NCBI RefSeq assembly: GCF_028993575.1
Contig: NZ_CP118615.1
Coordinates: forward strand, 6,229,001 to 6,293,000
Source of the DNA: Micromonospora cathayae
GTDB taxonomy: Bacteria > Actinomycetota > Actinomycetes > Mycobacteriales > Micromonosporaceae
Length of the DNA: 64,000 nucleotides
Direction: 5' to 3'
Numbering within the stretch: the stretch's first letter is position 1; each line of letters starts with the position of its first letter. Below are positions 38,294-47,699 of the stretch, one piece after another. A program made the position numbers and the translations under genes. The notes beneath the pieces are model-generated. The model was given only the letters and a program-made list of their open reading frames with translations, ran no database searches and was not told where the DNA came from.

Positions 38294-40876
38294 TCACGTC
38301 GCTTGCGAATCCTCGTCGCCCGGACCATCCGCCTGCTCCGGGCCACGGGCCGGGCCACCCAGCAGCCGGGCCGCGTCGGTGCGACCCCGCCGGGTGCCGG
38401 TCTGGTACGAACTCATCATCCGCCGCACCTGCTCGGGTGGGCGTACCGCCTCGTCGTCGTCCCCGGCGTCCACGGTGGCCGCTTCCTCGCGCAGCTCCGG
38501 GGCGAGGTTCGCCTGCCGGACCCGGAACGGCAGGCCGGACCCCGTCCGGGGCAGCTCGTCCCGGGGGGTCGGCCCCCCGGCTGCCGTCGGCGCGGCGTCG
38601 GGAAGGGCACCGGCCGCCCCCGGCCCGGCCGGCTCGGTGCGCGGACCGGCCGTCCCCGGTTCGGTGCGCGGCACGGCCACCGGCAGCCCGGTGGGGAACG
38701 TCGGACCGTCCAGGGCCGCCTGATCCGACCAGCGGCGGGGTCGGGTCGGCAACCCGGACCCGCCCTCCTCCGCCGGGGTGTCCTGCGGGCTCCGGGGCCG
38801 CTCCAGCGTGGTGCGTACCCGGGTGGGCAACTGGTGCGGCACGCCGTCGCCGTCCGCGTCCGGCCGGGTGGCCGGCGCCGGCTCGGCCGCCGCCACCGGC
38901 CCGACCGGGCGCGGCGCGGGCCGCTCGCCGCCGGGGCCGGTCGGTGCCGGGTCCGCCGGCCCGGCCGGACCGGACCGGGCCCCGGTCGGCTCCTCCTCGC
39001 CGGTGGTGACCAGCGCCATCGGGATCAGCACCACCGCCGTGGTGCCGCCGTACGGGGACTCCTTCAGGTGCACCCGGATGCCGTGCCGCTCGGTCAGCCG
39101 GCTCACCACGTACAGGCCGAGTCGGGTGGCGTTGGCGAGGTTCAGCTCCGAGCGGTCCACGATCCGGTCGTTGGCGGCGGCGAGGTCCTCCTCGCTCATG
39201 CCCAGACCGCGGTCCTCGATCTCGATCACGAAACCGTTCGCGACCAGCTGCCCCCGGACCTCGACCGTGGTGTGCGGCGGCGAGAAGGAGAGTCCGTTCT
39301 CGATCAGCTCGGCGAGCAGGTGGATGATGTCACCCACCGCGCGGCCGGCCAGCGCGACCGGCCCCAGCGGCAGCACGTTGACCCGGGTGTAGTCCTCCAC
39401 CTCGGCCACCGCGCCCCGGACCACGTCGACCATCGGGACGTTGCGCCGCCAGGCCCGGCCCGGCGTGGAGCCGGAGAGCACGATGAGGTTCTCCGCGTTG
39501 CGTCGCATCCGGGTCGCCAGGTGGTCGACCCGGAACAGGTCCTCCAGCTCCTCGGCGTCGTTCTCCCGCCGTTCCATCGCGTCGAGCAGGGTGAGCTGCC
39601 GGTGCACCAGGGCCTGGGTACGCCGGGCCAGGCTGAGGAAGACGTCCCGGACGTTACGCCGCAGCTCGGCCTGCTCGACGGCGGTCCGGACGGCGGTCTC
39701 CTGCACGACGTTGAACGCCTGCCCCACCTGGCCGATCTCGTCGTCGCCGAACTCCAACGGTGGTGCCTCGGTGGCCACGTCCACCTCGTCGCCGCGACCG
39801 AGCCGGTCGACCACGTTCGGCAGTCGTTCGTTGGCGAGCTGGAACGCGGCCTCCCGCAACCGTTCGAGCTGACGCAGCAGGGACCGGGCCGTGGTGATGG
39901 AGACGATGATCGAGGCGACCACGGCGAGCAGACCCAGACCGGTGGCGAGCACCAGCCGGACGACCACGCCGATGGCGACCGGGGTGGCCCGGTCGACCAC
40001 GTCCTCACCGCCGGCCCCGACCACGTCGTTGAGCTGCTGCAACGCCGGGTCGACGGCGGCCCGCCAGGCGTCCGTCTCGACCGGGGCGCGGGCCTCGGTG
40101 TTCCGGGCGGTGATCACCTGGTCCTCCAGGGCGCGCAGCCGCTGGAAGGCGTCGCCCTCGGACATCTGCCGGTACCGGTTGCGGTCCGCTCCCGGCAGCG
40201 CGGCGATGCTGTTCGCGGCGGTGTACCGCTGCGCCCCGACGAGCTGCGCGAACTGGGCCTGCTCGGCGGCGATCACCCGGCCGGCGGCGAGCGCGCCGGT
40301 GAGCAGCGCGTCCCCCTGGGACAGCAGCTCCCGGGAACGGTTCAGCTCGATCAGAGCGGCCGTGTCGTGGGCCACCTGCCGGTCGTCGAGGCCGCCCAGC
40401 TCGTCGTAGAGCCGGAAGATCGAGTCGACCACGTCCACGTAGGCGTCGAGGGTCGCGGTGCGGTCGATGCTCTTGTCGTCGATCGCCGACCGGGTCCGGG
40501 AGAGCGCGTCGAGCCCGGTGACGACGTCGTTGATGGCCCGCTCGACCTGGGTGCTCGCCGAGATGTCGGTCCGCCAGTGCACCGCCGACTCCTGGAACGC
40601 CCGGGCCAGTTCGTCGGTACGCTGCCGCTCGGTACGCAGTTCGTCGAGCTGTCCGGTCTCCGGCCGCCCCAGGTAGGCCAGCGACAGCCGGCGTTCCTTC
40701 TGGAGCTGGAGCAGCAGGGGTTCACTGGGCGCGAAGACCCGGCTGTTGAGGGTCTGCACCCCGAGCAGGTTGAAGCCGTCCCGGACGGTCACCCACGCCG
40801 CGAAGGCCCAGAGCGCAACGAGCGACGCGAGCAGTGCGATGACTTTGGTACGGAGATTCGTACTGCGGGAACCCAT
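38294..40876 (-). CDS. cvnA: Conservon sensor kinase-like protein CvnA (NIT-HAMP-HATPase)
   Basis: An 860-residue membrane protein. Transmembrane segments are at about residues 12-30 and about 305-330, enclosing an extracellular nitrate/nitrite-sensing (NIT) type domain. HAMP follows, then a degenerate dimerisation region with RRTQALVHRQLTLLDAMER. The ATPase domain has ELIENGLSFSPP (N box) and IEDRGLGMSEEDL (G1). The C-terminal 200 residues are Pro/Arg-rich and probably disordered. The typical phosphoacceptor His motif is not obvious. AGGA stands before the ATG. It is first in the conservon and lies 98 bases after the diterpene cyclase gene. Confidence 0.93.
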   Translation of the reverse strand: MGSRSTNLRTKVIALLASLVALWAFAAWVTVRDGFNLLGVQTLNSRVFAPSEPLLLQLQKERRLSLAYLGRPETGQLDELRTERQRTDELARAFQESAVHWRTDISASTQVERAINDVVTGLDALSRTRSAIDDKSIDRTATLDAYVDVVDSIFRLYDELGGLDDRQVAHDTAALIELNRSRELLSQGDALLTGALAAGRVIAAEQAQFAQLVGAQRYTAANSIAALPGADRNRYRQMSEGDAFQRLRALEDQVITARNTEARAPVETDAWRAAVDPALQQLNDVVGAGGEDVVDRATPVAIGVVVRLVLATGLGLLAVVASIIVSITTARSLLRQLERLREAAFQLANERLPNVVDRLGRGDEVDVATEAPPLEFGDDEIGQVGQAFNVVQETAVRTAVEQAELRRNVRDVFLSLARRTQALVHRQLTLLDAMERRENDAEELEDLFRVDHLATRMRRNAENLIVLSGSTPGRAWRRNVPMVDVVRGAVAEVEDYTRVNVLPLGPVALAGRAVGDIIHLLAELIENGLSFSPPHTTVEVRGQLVANGFVIEIEDRGLGMSEEDLAAANDRIVDRSELNLANATRLGLYVVSRLTERHGIRVHLKESPYGGTTAVVLIPMALVTTGEEEPTGARSGPAGPADPAPTGPGGERPAPRPVGPVAAAEPAPATRPDADGDGVPHQLPTRVRTTLERPRSPQDTPAEEGGSGLPTRPRRWSDQAALDGPTFPTGLPVAVPRTEPGTAGPRTEPAGPGAAGALPDAAPTAAGGPTPRDELPRTGSGLPFRVRQANLAPELREEAATVDAGDDDEAVRPPEQVRRMMSSYQTGTRRGRTDAARLLGGPARGPEQADGPGDEDSQAT

Positions 40877-40974
40877 TACACCGTCCTGGCCGGGTATTCG
40901 ATAGACGTGCCCGAGCGCGGGCGGTCGACGCACCGATCGACCCCGGCGCACGCTAGCAGCGTCGGGAGGTTCAC

Positions 40975-42627
40975 TCAAGCGATCCTGATCATGGCGCTCC
41001 GGAGGGGCGGCTCCGGGTCTCCGGGATCCGCGCTGCCCACGGGGCGGCCGAGCCAGGTCGCGGCGAGCACCGCCGCGCGGACGATCAGTGACGGACGGTA
41101 CAGATCCTTGTCGTGCCAGAGCGCCGGTCCGTCCTCCACGGACTCCACCGTGGACAGCCATCGCCGCCCCCGGTCGACGGCCTGCGCGGTGGCCGGGGTC
41201 GAGGTGGCCCCGGCGACGCAGAGCACCTGGAGCGCGTAGGCGGTCTCCTCGGCGGTGCCGCCCCAGCGGCCCCACGAGCCGTCCGCGTGCTGGCCGGCCA
41301 GCACCCAGCGCACCGCTCGCTGCACCGCCGGGCCCACCGCCGGGCCGACCCCGTAGTCGTGCAGGGCGAGCACCGCGCACCAGGTGGCGTAGTACGGCGA
41401 GGCGTGCCAGCGGTCGGAACACCAGGAGCCCTCGGCCTCCTGGCGGTCGGCCAGCCAGGCGCTCAGCCGGTGCACCGCCGCGGCGAGCCGGGCCCGGTCC
41501 GCGCTCGGCACCGTACCGCCGTCGCCGGTGGCCGGCCCGGGGTGCCGCAGGTGCCAGCCCAGGGCGTCCAGCACGTGCGCGTTGGTGGTGATGGACGCGC
41601 CGTCCTCCCCCGGCCAGGTGCAGAAGTGTTCACCGGTGTCGAACGACCACAGGCTCGACGGGTCCACCGGCTGCCCGCTCGTCGCCAGGGCGTACAGCGT
41701 CACCGACGTGGTGTCGGCGTCCGCCGGCAGACCCGGCGCGGTGGCCGTGCCGGTCGGACCGAGGGTGTCCCGCAGACCGGCGAGGACGGTGGCCGGCACC
41801 GGCACCGGCAGGCCGGCACGGATCAGCGTACTGACCACCCAGGACCGTTCGAAGACGCTGATCGGGCTGGTGCAGGGCACCGGGCCGCCGTACTGCCGGA
41901 CCACCGCCTCCAGGTACCGCCGGGCGACGTCGGTGCCCGGGTCGGGCGTACCGAGCCAGGCGGCGGTGGCCGCGGGCGAGGCCCCGACCGTGCCCGGCCC
42001 GACCGGTGCCACGCCGGCCGCCCGGTGCGCCGCCGGGCCGGTGACCTCCAGGGCGTGCAGCAGCTTCTCCGGCAGCGGATGCCCCGACGCCAGCGCCGCG
42101 CGGACCCGCTCCAGCCGGGTCCGGCGCAGGCCGGGCGGCAACGGCGGAGCGGGCACGTCCCGCCACGCCTCCAGACCGGCCACCGGGGTTTCCCGCAGCG
42201 CCGCCAGGTGGGCGGCGAGCGCCTCCACCAGCGCCGGCACGATCAGGTCGACGGCCGGCATGTCCGGCAGCCGGGACGCGTCGAGCGTGGCGAGCCGGTC
42301 CCGTAGGAAGACCAGCCCCCGGTCGACGGCCGCGACGGCGCCCTTGGCCAGCGGCTCCGCCACCGCGTCGAGGTCGCCCCGGCGCAGCGCGGCGAGCAGC
42401 CCCTCGGTGGCGCTCAGCGTGGGCACCAGCGCGTACCCGTCGTCCGGGCCACCCCAACCGCCGTCCGGGCGCTCCGCGTCGAGCAGGTGACGGATCCGCT
42501 CGACGTGCAGCGTCAGCCACGGCGAGAGGCTCACCAGGCGGCCCGTCTCGTACACCGACACCGAGGACCGCCCGGTCGGGGTCCTGGTCATCTCGTCGAC
42601 CAGGCTCCGGGCGGCGGCCACGGTCAC
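40975..42627 (-). CDS. Class II diterpene cyclase (copalyl-diphosphate-synthase-like)
   Basis: 550 residues. It should cyclise geranylgeranyl diphosphate to a labdane-type (copalyl or related) diphosphate by protonation. The general acid motif DxDD appears as DADTT (303-307), a DxDTT variant also known from Mycobacterium Rv3377c. QW-like motifs PDGGWG (54-59) and ADGSWG support the alpha-barrel family. The GTG start at 42627 overlaps the stop of the class I synthase (GTGA), so the two act as a coupled pair. No geranylgeranyl diphosphate synthase gene is in the window. Stereochemistry cannot be predicted. Confidence 0.9.
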   Translation of the reverse strand: MTVAAARSLVDEMTRTPTGRSSVSVYETGRLVSLSPWLTLHVERIRHLLDAERPDGGWGGPDDGYALVPTLSATEGLLAALRRGDLDAVAEPLAKGAVAAVDRGLVFLRDRLATLDASRLPDMPAVDLIVPALVEALAAHLAALRETPVAGLEAWRDVPAPPLPPGLRRTRLERVRAALASGHPLPEKLLHALEVTGPAAHRAAGVAPVGPGTVGASPAATAAWLGTPDPGTDVARRYLEAVVRQYGGPVPCTSPISVFERSWVVSTLIRAGLPVPVPATVLAGLRDTLGPTGTATAPGLPADADTTSVTLYALATSGQPVDPSSLWSFDTGEHFCTWPGEDGASITTNAHVLDALGWHLRHPGPATGDGGTVPSADRARLAAAVHRLSAWLADRQEAEGSWCSDRWHASPYYATWCAVLALHDYGVGPAVGPAVQRAVRWVLAGQHADGSWGRWGGTAEETAYALQVLCVAGATSTPATAQAVDRGRRWLSTVESVEDGPALWHDKDLYRPSLIVRAAVLAATWLGRPVGSADPGDPEPPLRSAMIRIA

Positions 42628-43514
42628 CGGGCCCCCCAGAAGTCCGTGGAACGGTAGAAGCCGCTGCTGAAACCGATCTGCCGGGCCAGGTAGGTGGCCT
42701 GGCGGGGGCAGCTGCCGGTCAGCGGGGCCAGCAGGTCCCGGCAGCGCTGCACCAGCGCGTCGATGCGCTGCTCGACCTCGGCCCGGTCGGCGACCAGCAT
42801 GATCGCGTTGAGGTCACCCCACTCCAGGTCCCGCCGGTACGTGCCGAGGTCGTTGACCAGCCGCAGCACCCGCTGCACCTCGTCGCTGGCGGTGATCAGC
42901 TCGGGCAGCAGCCGGTGCGTCTGCTCGTCCCCGGTGTGGATCCAGTGCGCCACGTTGACCACCGTGCAGGCCAGGTTGTCGGCGTTGGCGAGGTACTCGT
43001 CGAAGGTGGGCAGGGTGCCGTTGAGGTCCTGCCGGGCGGATTTCCAGTCCCACTCCACCGCCATCGCGGTGACGGTCCGGTGCACCGCCGCCCGCCAGGT
43101 GGCGTGCAGCCGCGGGTAGGCCGGCGCGGCCGCCAGCTCGGCGCAGAGTTCGGCGAGGAACCGGCCGAGCGCGTCGTCCGGCGCGGGGGTGGCCCCGTCG
43201 ACCACGGCGAGGCTGCTCTCCACCAGCCGGTCGATCTCCAGGCGGGACTTCGCCAGGTAGTCCACCTGCCAGTCCAGCGCGAACCCCCACAGCACCGCCC
43301 GGTTGGTCACCCGCAGTTCCTCCACCGTGCACCAGGGCGCGCCGAAGGCGATGGCGAGGGCGATGTTGCTGAACAGGGCCCCGTCGAACGGTGCCCCGGA
43401 GAACAGCTCCGGGTACGCGGCGGCGCGTTTCGCCAGGTCACGCTGTCCCTGGGCGGCCAGGGCACAGATCCGTCCCTGCTCGACGGCGTTCGATACGTGG
43501 GCGTCGGTGTCCAC
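42624..43514 (-). CDS. Class I terpene synthase
   Basis: 296 residues, all-alpha terpene synthase. The metal-binding aspartate motif is the variant DWQVD (81-85) instead of DDxxD. The second motif is NDLGTYRRD (221-229), fitting the NSE/DTE pattern. It probably ionises the cyclised diphosphate made by the neighbouring class II enzyme to give a tricyclic diterpene. The start is GTG at 43514 with GAGAGGA upstream. It lies 16 bases after the P450 stop. Confidence 0.9.
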   Translation of the reverse strand: MDTDAHVSNAVEQGRICALAAQGQRDLAKRAAAYPELFSGAPFDGALFSNIALAIAFGAPWCTVEELRVTNRAVLWGFALDWQVDYLAKSRLEIDRLVESSLAVVDGATPAPDDALGRFLAELCAELAAAPAYPRLHATWRAAVHRTVTAMAVEWDWKSARQDLNGTLPTFDEYLANADNLACTVVNVAHWIHTGDEQTHRLLPELITASDEVQRVLRLVNDLGTYRRDLEWGDLNAIMLVADRAEVEQRIDALVQRCRDLLAPLTGSCPRQATYLARQIGFSSGFYRSTDFWGAR

Positions 43515-43530
43515 TTGGCTACCGGTCCTC

Positions 43531-44910
43531 TCAGGCCACCGCGGACGTGCCGGTGAGGGTCAGTTCCACCCGACGTCGCGGGCGGAGGGCAGCGGCCAAC
43601 CGCAGGCCGGGCACCCCGGGCTGCCGCAGCCGGAACCGGTACCGGCTCAACATGGTGGCGACGATGAGCTGGGCCTCCAGGTAGAACAGGTACATGCCCA
43701 GGCACTGGTGCGGGCCACCGCCGAACGGGTAGTGGGCGTAGCGGTGCCGGGTCCGGACCCGTTCCGGGCGGAACCGCTCCGGGTCGAACTCGTCGGGGCG
43801 GTCCCAGAAGGCGGTCATCCGCTGGGTGACCAGCGGGCTGGCGACCACCGTCGCGCCGGCCTCGATCGGTACGCCGTCGATGACGTCGTCGGCGACCGCG
43901 CGACGCGGGATCAGCCAGCCGATCGGGTACAGCCGCAGCAGCTCGTCGAGGACCATCCGGGTGTAGCGCAGCTCGCCGAGGTGCTCGCGGCGCACCGGCT
44001 CGTCCCCGACCACCCGGGTGACCTCCTCGTACAGCCGGTCGGCGACCTCGGGGTGCTCGTCGAGGTGCGGCCAGAGCCAGGTCAGCACGTTGATGGTGGT
44101 CTCCGTGGTGGCGGCGAACATCGCCACCGTGTCGTTGCGTACCTGCCGCTCGTCGAGCTGCCGGCCGTCGTCGGTGCGGGCCCGCCAGAGGGTGGAGATG
44201 ATGTCGTCGCCCTGCTCCGCGGTGGCGCGGGATTCCCGCACGATGGGGACGAGCACCTCGTCGACGATCCGGACGGCCCGCCGGAACGGCCGGTCCCCGG
44301 GCATGGGAAGCGACAGCGGCGCGAACGGCACCACGATCCGGGGGATCACCGCGCTGGCGATGACGTCCTGGGCGTTGACCACCCGGATCGCGTCGGCCAC
44401 CGAGATCTTGTCGGCGAAGAGCACCTTCATGATCGCCCGGCAGACGATCCGGGCCTGCTCCGCGCCGATGTCGACGAACCGCCCGGCCCGGGACGGGGCG
44501 TCGAGTTCGTCGACGGCGGCGGTGACCGCCTCGGCCATCCCGTCGATCATCGACTCGACCCGCTTGGCGGTGAACATCGGCTGGAGCATCCGGCGGCTGG
44601 CCGACCAGATCTGCCCCTCACCGAGGATGCCCTCGCCGAACAGGCGCTTGACCGGCCGCCAGAACAGCCCGTCCCCGGCCCGCTCGTAGTTCTCCGCCCG
44701 TTCCCGCAGCACGTGCTGCACGTGTTCGGGGTGGGTGACCAGGTAGGGCCGGAACGAGCCGAGGTTGATCCGGGCGACCGCGCCGCCGGTCCGGTTTCCG
44801 GCGTCGATGAGCGCCCGGGCCGGATCACGGACCAGGGCGGGCAGCATCCGGCGCAGAGGGACCCTCGCGGGACGACCGGTACGCGCCGGGAAGGGGTGCG
44901 GTGTTCCCAC
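43531..44910 (-). CDS. Cytochrome P450 of the diterpene operon
   Basis: 459 residues. The I-helix is MFAATTETT, the K-helix ExxR is in DELLRLYP, and the heme-binding loop is FGGGPHQCLG. No membrane anchor is seen, as usual in bacteria. It should oxidise the terpene made by the adjacent synthases; ferredoxin and reductase must come from elsewhere. GTG at 44910 is preferred because GGGAGGA stands 9-10 bases upstream; the GTG eight codons earlier lacks a ribosome site. It is the first gene of the P450-terpene-conservon run. No other gene lies between it and 45073. Confidence 0.93.
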   Translation of the reverse strand: MGTPHPFPARTGRPARVPLRRMLPALVRDPARALIDAGNRTGGAVARINLGSFRPYLVTHPEHVQHVLRERAENYERAGDGLFWRPVKRLFGEGILGEGQIWSASRRMLQPMFTAKRVESMIDGMAEAVTAAVDELDAPSRAGRFVDIGAEQARIVCRAIMKVLFADKISVADAIRVVNAQDVIASAVIPRIVVPFAPLSLPMPGDRPFRRAVRIVDEVLVPIVRESRATAEQGDDIISTLWRARTDDGRQLDERQVRNDTVAMFAATTETTINVLTWLWPHLDEHPEVADRLYEEVTRVVGDEPVRREHLGELRYTRMVLDELLRLYPIGWLIPRRAVADDVIDGVPIEAGATVVASPLVTQRMTAFWDRPDEFDPERFRPERVRTRHRYAHYPFGGGPHQCLGMYLFYLEAQLIVATMLSRYRFRLRQPGVPGLRLAAALRPRRRVELTLTGTSAVA

Positions 44911-45072
44911 CTTTTGGGCTCCTCCCGGTATCACCGCTGAGTCGCGGGACCGTCATTCCGAGTCACAAGACCCGCTGAGCATGCCATCAGGATCTGCGAT
45001 CCACCAGACGGGGGGTGAGGAATTTTCGCTCGCAACATTTGCGTAATCCATACAGGAGAGTTGCGCCGCTGT

Positions 45073-45993
45073 TCAGCGGACCAGCGTCCGCCGGTATCTC
45101 CACTCGGCACCGACGGGCAGGTAGCCGAGCTGGGCGTTGATCGCCAGCATCCCGCTGTTCTCGGCGTCGTTGCAGGTCAGAGCCGTTCGGTAGCCGGCCG
45201 CAGCGGCCTGCCACAGCGCGGCGAGCTTGACCGCGCGGGCCAGCCCCCGCCCCCGGTACGCCCGCCGGGTCCCGGTCATCCCGGACTGGTAGCGCGCTGA
45301 GTGGTCGGTCAGCGCGAGGCTGAACGCGACGACCAGGCCATCGTGGAACGCCACGGTCGTCAACGTCCGGTCGAGGTCGGGCCGGTCCCAGTAGCTGAGT
45401 CGCCAGTCGGCGAAGCTGGTGTCGTCCATGCCGACGTCGCCGGGCTCGTCCCGGGACACCGCCAGGTCCGCCTCGTACAGCGGACGCGGATCACCGGCCA
45501 GCTCGGCGGCGCTGACGATCCGGACCCCGGGTGCCGGCGGCAGCGCGGGCGGCAGCCCGGCGGTCAGGTCCCGCGCCAGGCACAGGCTCCGCCGGCCGCG
45601 CCGGTAACCCCACCGCTCGGCGAAGGCGACCGCCGCCGGTTCGTCGGCCACCTTGCCGTACGCCGTCCGGGCCCCGATCTCCCGCAGCCGCCGCTCGGCC
45701 GCGGTGAGCAGGGCCGCGCCGACGCCCTGCCGCCGGTACGTCGGCAGCACGTTCAGGCTGGCGTAGCCGAGCCCCGGTTCGGCGCTCTCGTGCAGCAGCC
45801 CGGTCCGGGCCACCCCGACCACGGTGCCGTCGACCTCGGCGAGCAGCAGCCGCCACCGCTCGGCCGGCGGCGCGTGCTCCGCCTGCCAGGCCAGGGCGGC
45901 CGGGCTGAACACCCAGTACGGCGCGGCGTCCCGGAGCACCGCCGCGACGACGACCGCGTCGGACGGCTGGAACGGGCGGACGGTGACCGACAT
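45073..45993 (-). CDS. Double-domain GNAT acetyltransferase (MshD-like architecture)
   Basis: 306 residues with two GNAT domains. The first (about 1-150) has the acetyl-CoA loop VLPTYRRQGVGAALL. The second (about 155-306) has TRRAYRGRGLARAVKLAAL and ends CNDAENSGMLAINAQLGYLPVG, which is typical of mycothiol synthase and relatives. It could acetylate a small amine, but mshD itself cannot be asserted. The start at 45993 was chosen where the first domain begins. Confidence 0.8.
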   Translation of the reverse strand: MSVTVRPFQPSDAVVVAAVLRDAAPYWVFSPAALAWQAEHAPPAERWRLLLAEVDGTVVGVARTGLLHESAEPGLGYASLNVLPTYRRQGVGAALLTAAERRLREIGARTAYGKVADEPAAVAFAERWGYRRGRRSLCLARDLTAGLPPALPPAPGVRIVSAAELAGDPRPLYEADLAVSRDEPGDVGMDDTSFADWRLSYWDRPDLDRTLTTVAFHDGLVVAFSLALTDHSARYQSGMTGTRRAYRGRGLARAVKLAALWQAAAAGYRTALTCNDAENSGMLAINAQLGYLPVGAEWRYRRTLVR

Positions 45994-46182
45994 CAGCGGC
46001 AACCTACCCGAGCGCCGGCCCGGTACGCCGTCCCCGTCCGGTGGCGGCCGGCACCGGGACCGGCGTGTCCGGGCCCTGGCCCGGCACCAGGTCGGCCGCA
46101 GCCGGGTACCAGGTCGGGCGCGGCCGGGTACCGGGCCGGGCGTGTCCGGGCGCGGCCGGGCGGCCTGTGCCAGGCTCATGGC

Positions 46183-46431
46183 ATGGACGACAAGACCATC
46201 CTGCACCGCATCACCGAGCTGGTCGACGAGGAGCACCGGCTCCGGGCGGACGCGCAGTCCGCACACGCCGGCACCGACGACGAGGCCCGCGCTCGGCTCC
46301 GGCAACTGGAGGAGTCCCTGGACCAGTGCTGGGACCTGCTCCGCCGACGCCGGGCCGCCCGCCAGGCCCACGGCGACCCGGACAGCCAGGGCACCCGCCC
46401 CGTCCCGGAGGTCGAGCGCTACCTCCAGTGA
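46183..46431 (+). CDS. DUF2630 family protein
   Basis: 82 residues: ILHRITELVDEEHRLR, then a charged helix and LDQCWDLLRRRRAARQAHGD, ending in a VERYLQ-type tail. This is the pattern of the DUF2630 family, small helical cytosolic proteins of actinobacteria with unknown function. It stands alone between two leftward genes. Confidence 0.8.
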   Translation: MDDKTILHRITELVDEEHRLRADAQSAHAGTDDEARARLRQLEESLDQCWDLLRRRRAARQAHGDPDSQGTRPVPEVERYLQ

Positions 46432-46509
46432 GGCGGCCCGGCACCGGTCGGTCCGGGCCGCCTGTCTCCAGCGGCCCGGACCGGCCCGCAGCCGGCGTGC
46501 CCCGGCCGG

Positions 46510-47454
46510 TCAGCGGATGCCGGCCTCCCGGAGCAGGCGGCCGGTCAGCACGTCCGGGTCGGCCAGCTCGGCCGGCAGCCCCCGGGCGGCGAACCAGGTG
46601 CCGACCACCCGCACGTCCCGGGCCAGGAACTCCGGACCCTGCGGGTTCGCCACCACGTCCACCGCCTGCGGCAGGTCGATCATGACCAGTCGACCGGCGT
46701 GCACCAGGAGGTTGTACGGCGACAGGTCACCGTGCGCGTACCCGGCACGGGCCAGCACGGTCAGCACGTCGACCAGTTGCGCCCAGAGGGCGCGCAGCTC
46801 GGCCGGCTCCGGTCGGAGCTGGGCCAGTCGGGGCGCGGCCGCCCCCTCGTCGGCGTCCCCGATGAACTCCAGCATCAGTTCGGTGTCGAGCAGCTGCACC
46901 GGGTACGGCACCGCGACCGCGCCGAGCGCCACCCCGATCTCCCAGAGCCGGGAGAGCACGGCGAACTCGGCCGCCGCCCACTGTCCGGCGATCATCTGCC
47001 GGCCGAAGGCGGTCCGCCCGGCCATCGCCCGATTCTCCCGGGACCGCCGGACCCGGCGTCCCTCCAGGTAGCCGGCGTCCCGGTGGAACAGCCGGTGTTC
47101 CGGGGCCCGGTACCGTTTCACCGCCAGCAGGCAGGACCGGTCGGTGTCCGGCACGGCACGCCGGACGAGGTGGACGTCGGCCTCCTTGCCGGTCTTGAGC
47201 ACCCCCAGCTCGGTGTCCTGGGCGGCCAGCTCGGTGACCAGCCAGTCCGGGTACGGCTCGGGGCCGTGCACGGCCTGGTCCCAGGTCGACCAGCGGTCGC
47301 CGGCCAGCGGCCGGTCGGGGTCGCCGTCGTCGTCGGCGGGGGCCGACGGCGCCGGCCGCCCGCGCTTCAGGAAATCGAGTTCGTCGTCGTCGAAGCGGTT
47401 CTTGCCGCGCGGCCGGCGCTCACGCGCCGCCGGGATGAAGTCGTGTTCACGCAC
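46510..47454 (-). CDS. RIO-type serine protein kinase
   Basis: 314 residues. A glycine-poor nucleotide loop (LGVLKTGKEADVHLV) precedes the Lys in LLAVKRYR. The catalytic loop YAHGDLSPYNLLVH and metal-binding LVMIDLPQAVD are diagnostic of RIO kinases. The N-terminal ~60 residues are charged and likely disordered. GTG at 47454 is the probable start. In archaea and eukaryotes RIO kinases act in ribosome maturation; the bacterial role is little known. Confidence 0.88.
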   Translation of the reverse strand: MREHDFIPAARERRPRGKNRFDDDELDFLKRGRPAPSAPADDDGDPDRPLAGDRWSTWDQAVHGPEPYPDWLVTELAAQDTELGVLKTGKEADVHLVRRAVPDTDRSCLLAVKRYRAPEHRLFHRDAGYLEGRRVRRSRENRAMAGRTAFGRQMIAGQWAAAEFAVLSRLWEIGVALGAVAVPYPVQLLDTELMLEFIGDADEGAAAPRLAQLRPEPAELRALWAQLVDVLTVLARAGYAHGDLSPYNLLVHAGRLVMIDLPQAVDVVANPQGPEFLARDVRVVGTWFAARGLPAELADPDVLTGRLLREAGIR

Positions 47455-47637
47455 GGGTTCGGTGATCCCTTGATCGAGGCTGACGGAGGCTGGTGGAAGG
47501 CCCCTACGAAGACGGCCATGACCGACCCCCTCTCCTCGACCGGGCGACGCCCGGATGCGCTGTTCGTGGCGCCCATGCTCGCCGCACGCCGTCCCGCCGG
47601 CAACCGGTTTTCGCGGACAGGGCGGGCACACCGGGCA

Positions 47638-47695
47638 GAGCCGGCCGACGGGCGGCACGGCGGGCGGAGCCGGCCGACGGGCGGCGCGGCGGGCG
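47638..47695. repeat. Two tandem 29-bp GC-rich repeats
   Basis: A unit beginning GAGCCGGCCGACGGGCGGC occurs at 47638-47666 and again at 47667-47695 with one change. It sits directly before the stop of the leftward HAD gene, within the 245-base gap to the RIO kinase gene. Confidence 0.75.
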
Positions 47696-47699
47696 GGGC

